DNA of 39,878 nucleotides from the IMG/VR virus record IMGVR_UViG_3300037558_003011, positions 1 to 39,878 of that record, one strand, 5' to 3'. Shown piece by piece: positions 39,135 to 39,878 of the stretch. Each line of letters opens with the position of its first letter. Position 1 is the stretch's first letter. Position numbers and translations under genes: made by a program. The stretch is from a virus. The notes below the pieces were generated by a model that searched no databases, had not been told where the DNA came from, and was given only the letters and a program-made list of their open reading frames with translations.

Positions 39135-39878
39135 CTAAAACCTGTATCCCAGAGAAATCGCGCCAAATAAAGACGGATCGTCTTGCCCGTCAAATTCTTT
39201 TGATCGCCAGTTGATCGTATAAGACAGTTGCGCCTTGCCGTAGGTAAAACTTACGCCTGCATTGGCGTCGGCCACCAGATATTTTTTGTCAACCGAGGGG
39301 CTGTCCTCAAACGTATTCCCATCTAGAAAGATATTTCGCCCCATCGCGCGACCTTCCGCGCCTGCAAATAAAGACCAGGCAAAATGGTCTTCTGGCACGG
39401 CGAAAAATCCGCTACCCGGAATGGCGGGGCGTACCCGCAAAGGTGTAGATTGCCATTTATACTGACTGGGCGTGAGTTGAAAACTCAAACCACCGGAGCC
39501 GTATGTATAAACATTGCCAAGCGTGATACCCGCATGGGGCGTGGCACGGAAAGTGAAGCCATCAATGTCGGCGGCGTAGGCTTCTGGCCAACGGCGTTGC
39601 CAGGATACCATCAGCCCCGGTTCGTTCTCAAGCTGGTAATCCCAGCCGGAAGGATCGTCCGCATCCAGAACATCATGAACAAATTTCTGTGTTTGCTCAC
39701 CCAAGGCCCAAGGTCCGACGATTCCGATCGTAGCCTCCAGATCGTCTACATGATTATCAGTTAGGCTTGTTAAGCCAGAAGAAACATACAGGAAGGCAGC
39801 ATAAGGACGATCTTTCGGATCGGGCGTGCGCGCCGTGATATTTTGGGTATCCGGAATTTCTGGTTGATAAAATGCCAA
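39135..39878 (-). CDS. Lipid A deacylase, LpxR family (5' part outside the window)
   Basis: The C-terminal 247 residues of an outer-membrane beta-barrel; the start lies beyond 39878. KDRPYAAFLYVSSGL is the conserved block of LpxR (DUF2219) proteins, and ATIGIVGPWALGEQTQKFVHDVL with GWDYQLENEPGLMVSWQRR follows. The chain ends in a barrel strand with terminal Phe (SLGYRF), the outer-membrane insertion signal. LpxR removes the 3' acyloxyacyl group from lipid A. It is probably a host gene flanking the prophage and not cargo, since it faces leftward and is separated by the AT-rich gap. Confidence 0.85.
   Translation of the reverse strand: MAFYQPEIPDTQNITARTPDPKDRPYAAFLYVSSGLTSLTDNHVDDLEATIGIVGPWALGEQTQKFVHDVLDADDPSGWDYQLENEPGLMVSWQRRWPEAYAADIDGFTFRATPHAGITLGNVYTYGSGGLSFQLTPSQYKWQSTPLRVRPAIPGSGFFAVPEDHFAWSLFAGAEGRAMGRNIFLDGNTFEDSPSVDKKYLVADANAGVSFTYGKAQLSYTINWRSKEFDGQDDPSLFGAISLGYRF

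Noticed and set aside
39764-39777. GGCTT-GTT-AAGCC dyad resembling the repressor operator
   Set aside because: It lies inside the lpxR-like coding region, has a different spacer and lacks the ATTAGG part of the half-site on the right arm.
39135-39878. LpxR-like gene as lysogenic-conversion cargo
   Set aside because: Phage-encoded lipid A enzymes are known, but this gene faces leftward, is beyond the AT-rich end region and is cut by the window edge, so a host gene is the simpler reading.

Overview
The window is an almost complete temperate siphophage (lambda-like) prophage of about 38 kb with a little host DNA at each end. The host is most likely an alphaproteobacterium of moderate GC content. 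The reasons are the DUF2924 / serine recombinase cassette, the DUF6378, DUF6362, DUF6441 and DUF3489 proteins, the 3TM holin of the gene-transfer-agent type and the DUF1833-NlpC-TipJ tail-tip cluster, which are the usual set of alphaproteobacterial phages. The host genus cannot be read from the sequence. Host sequence at the left carries tRNA-Ser(CGA). At the right it carries the 3' part of an outer-membrane lipid A deacylase (LpxR family) on the minus strand.

Layout. Positions 513-3461 (minus strand) form a lysogeny operon: a LexA-type self-cleaving repressor followed by two overlapping genes that I cannot assign to a known family. A dyad-rich operator lies at 3481-3528. The rightward integration operon (3624-6058) encodes a small basic protein, a DUF2924 protein, a serine recombinase and an HTH protein, and ends at a strong terminator. 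Next comes a phage sigma-like factor (6257-6805). The replication/recombination operon (7000-15097) encodes a Sak4-like ATPase, a probable ssDNA-binding protein, an SF2 helicase, a Cas4/RecB-like nuclease, a TOPRIM primase fused to a RecA-like ATPase, a RuvC-like resolvase and small DUF proteins. A cluster of CCAAACTGG-type repeats follows the primase gene. A ParB-methyltransferase fusion and a short minus-strand operon (16626-17265) separate early from late genes.

Late genes run rightward without a break. They cover packaging (17350-19873), head (19883-24237), connector and tail (24252-30590), tail tip and fibres including an RCC1-type propeller (30587-37066), and lysis (37091-38672). Tail assembly chaperones G and GT appear to use a -1 frameshift, and the capsid protease gene holds an in-frame start for a scaffold protein.

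The least expected part is a set of leader RNAs. A 40-nt element occurs at both 3554 and 6810, and both copies end in CTCCTTGA, complementary to the Shine-Dalgarno of the gene downstream. The first copy makes a simple hairpin. The second encloses a 138-nt insert with a three-way junction and a perfect 12-bp pseudoknot. The sigma-like gene between them also starts directly after a hairpin covering its ribosome binding site. This suggests that the early operons are controlled at translation by RNA structure. Together with the uncharacterised pair of lysogeny genes, this is the best candidate for new biology here.
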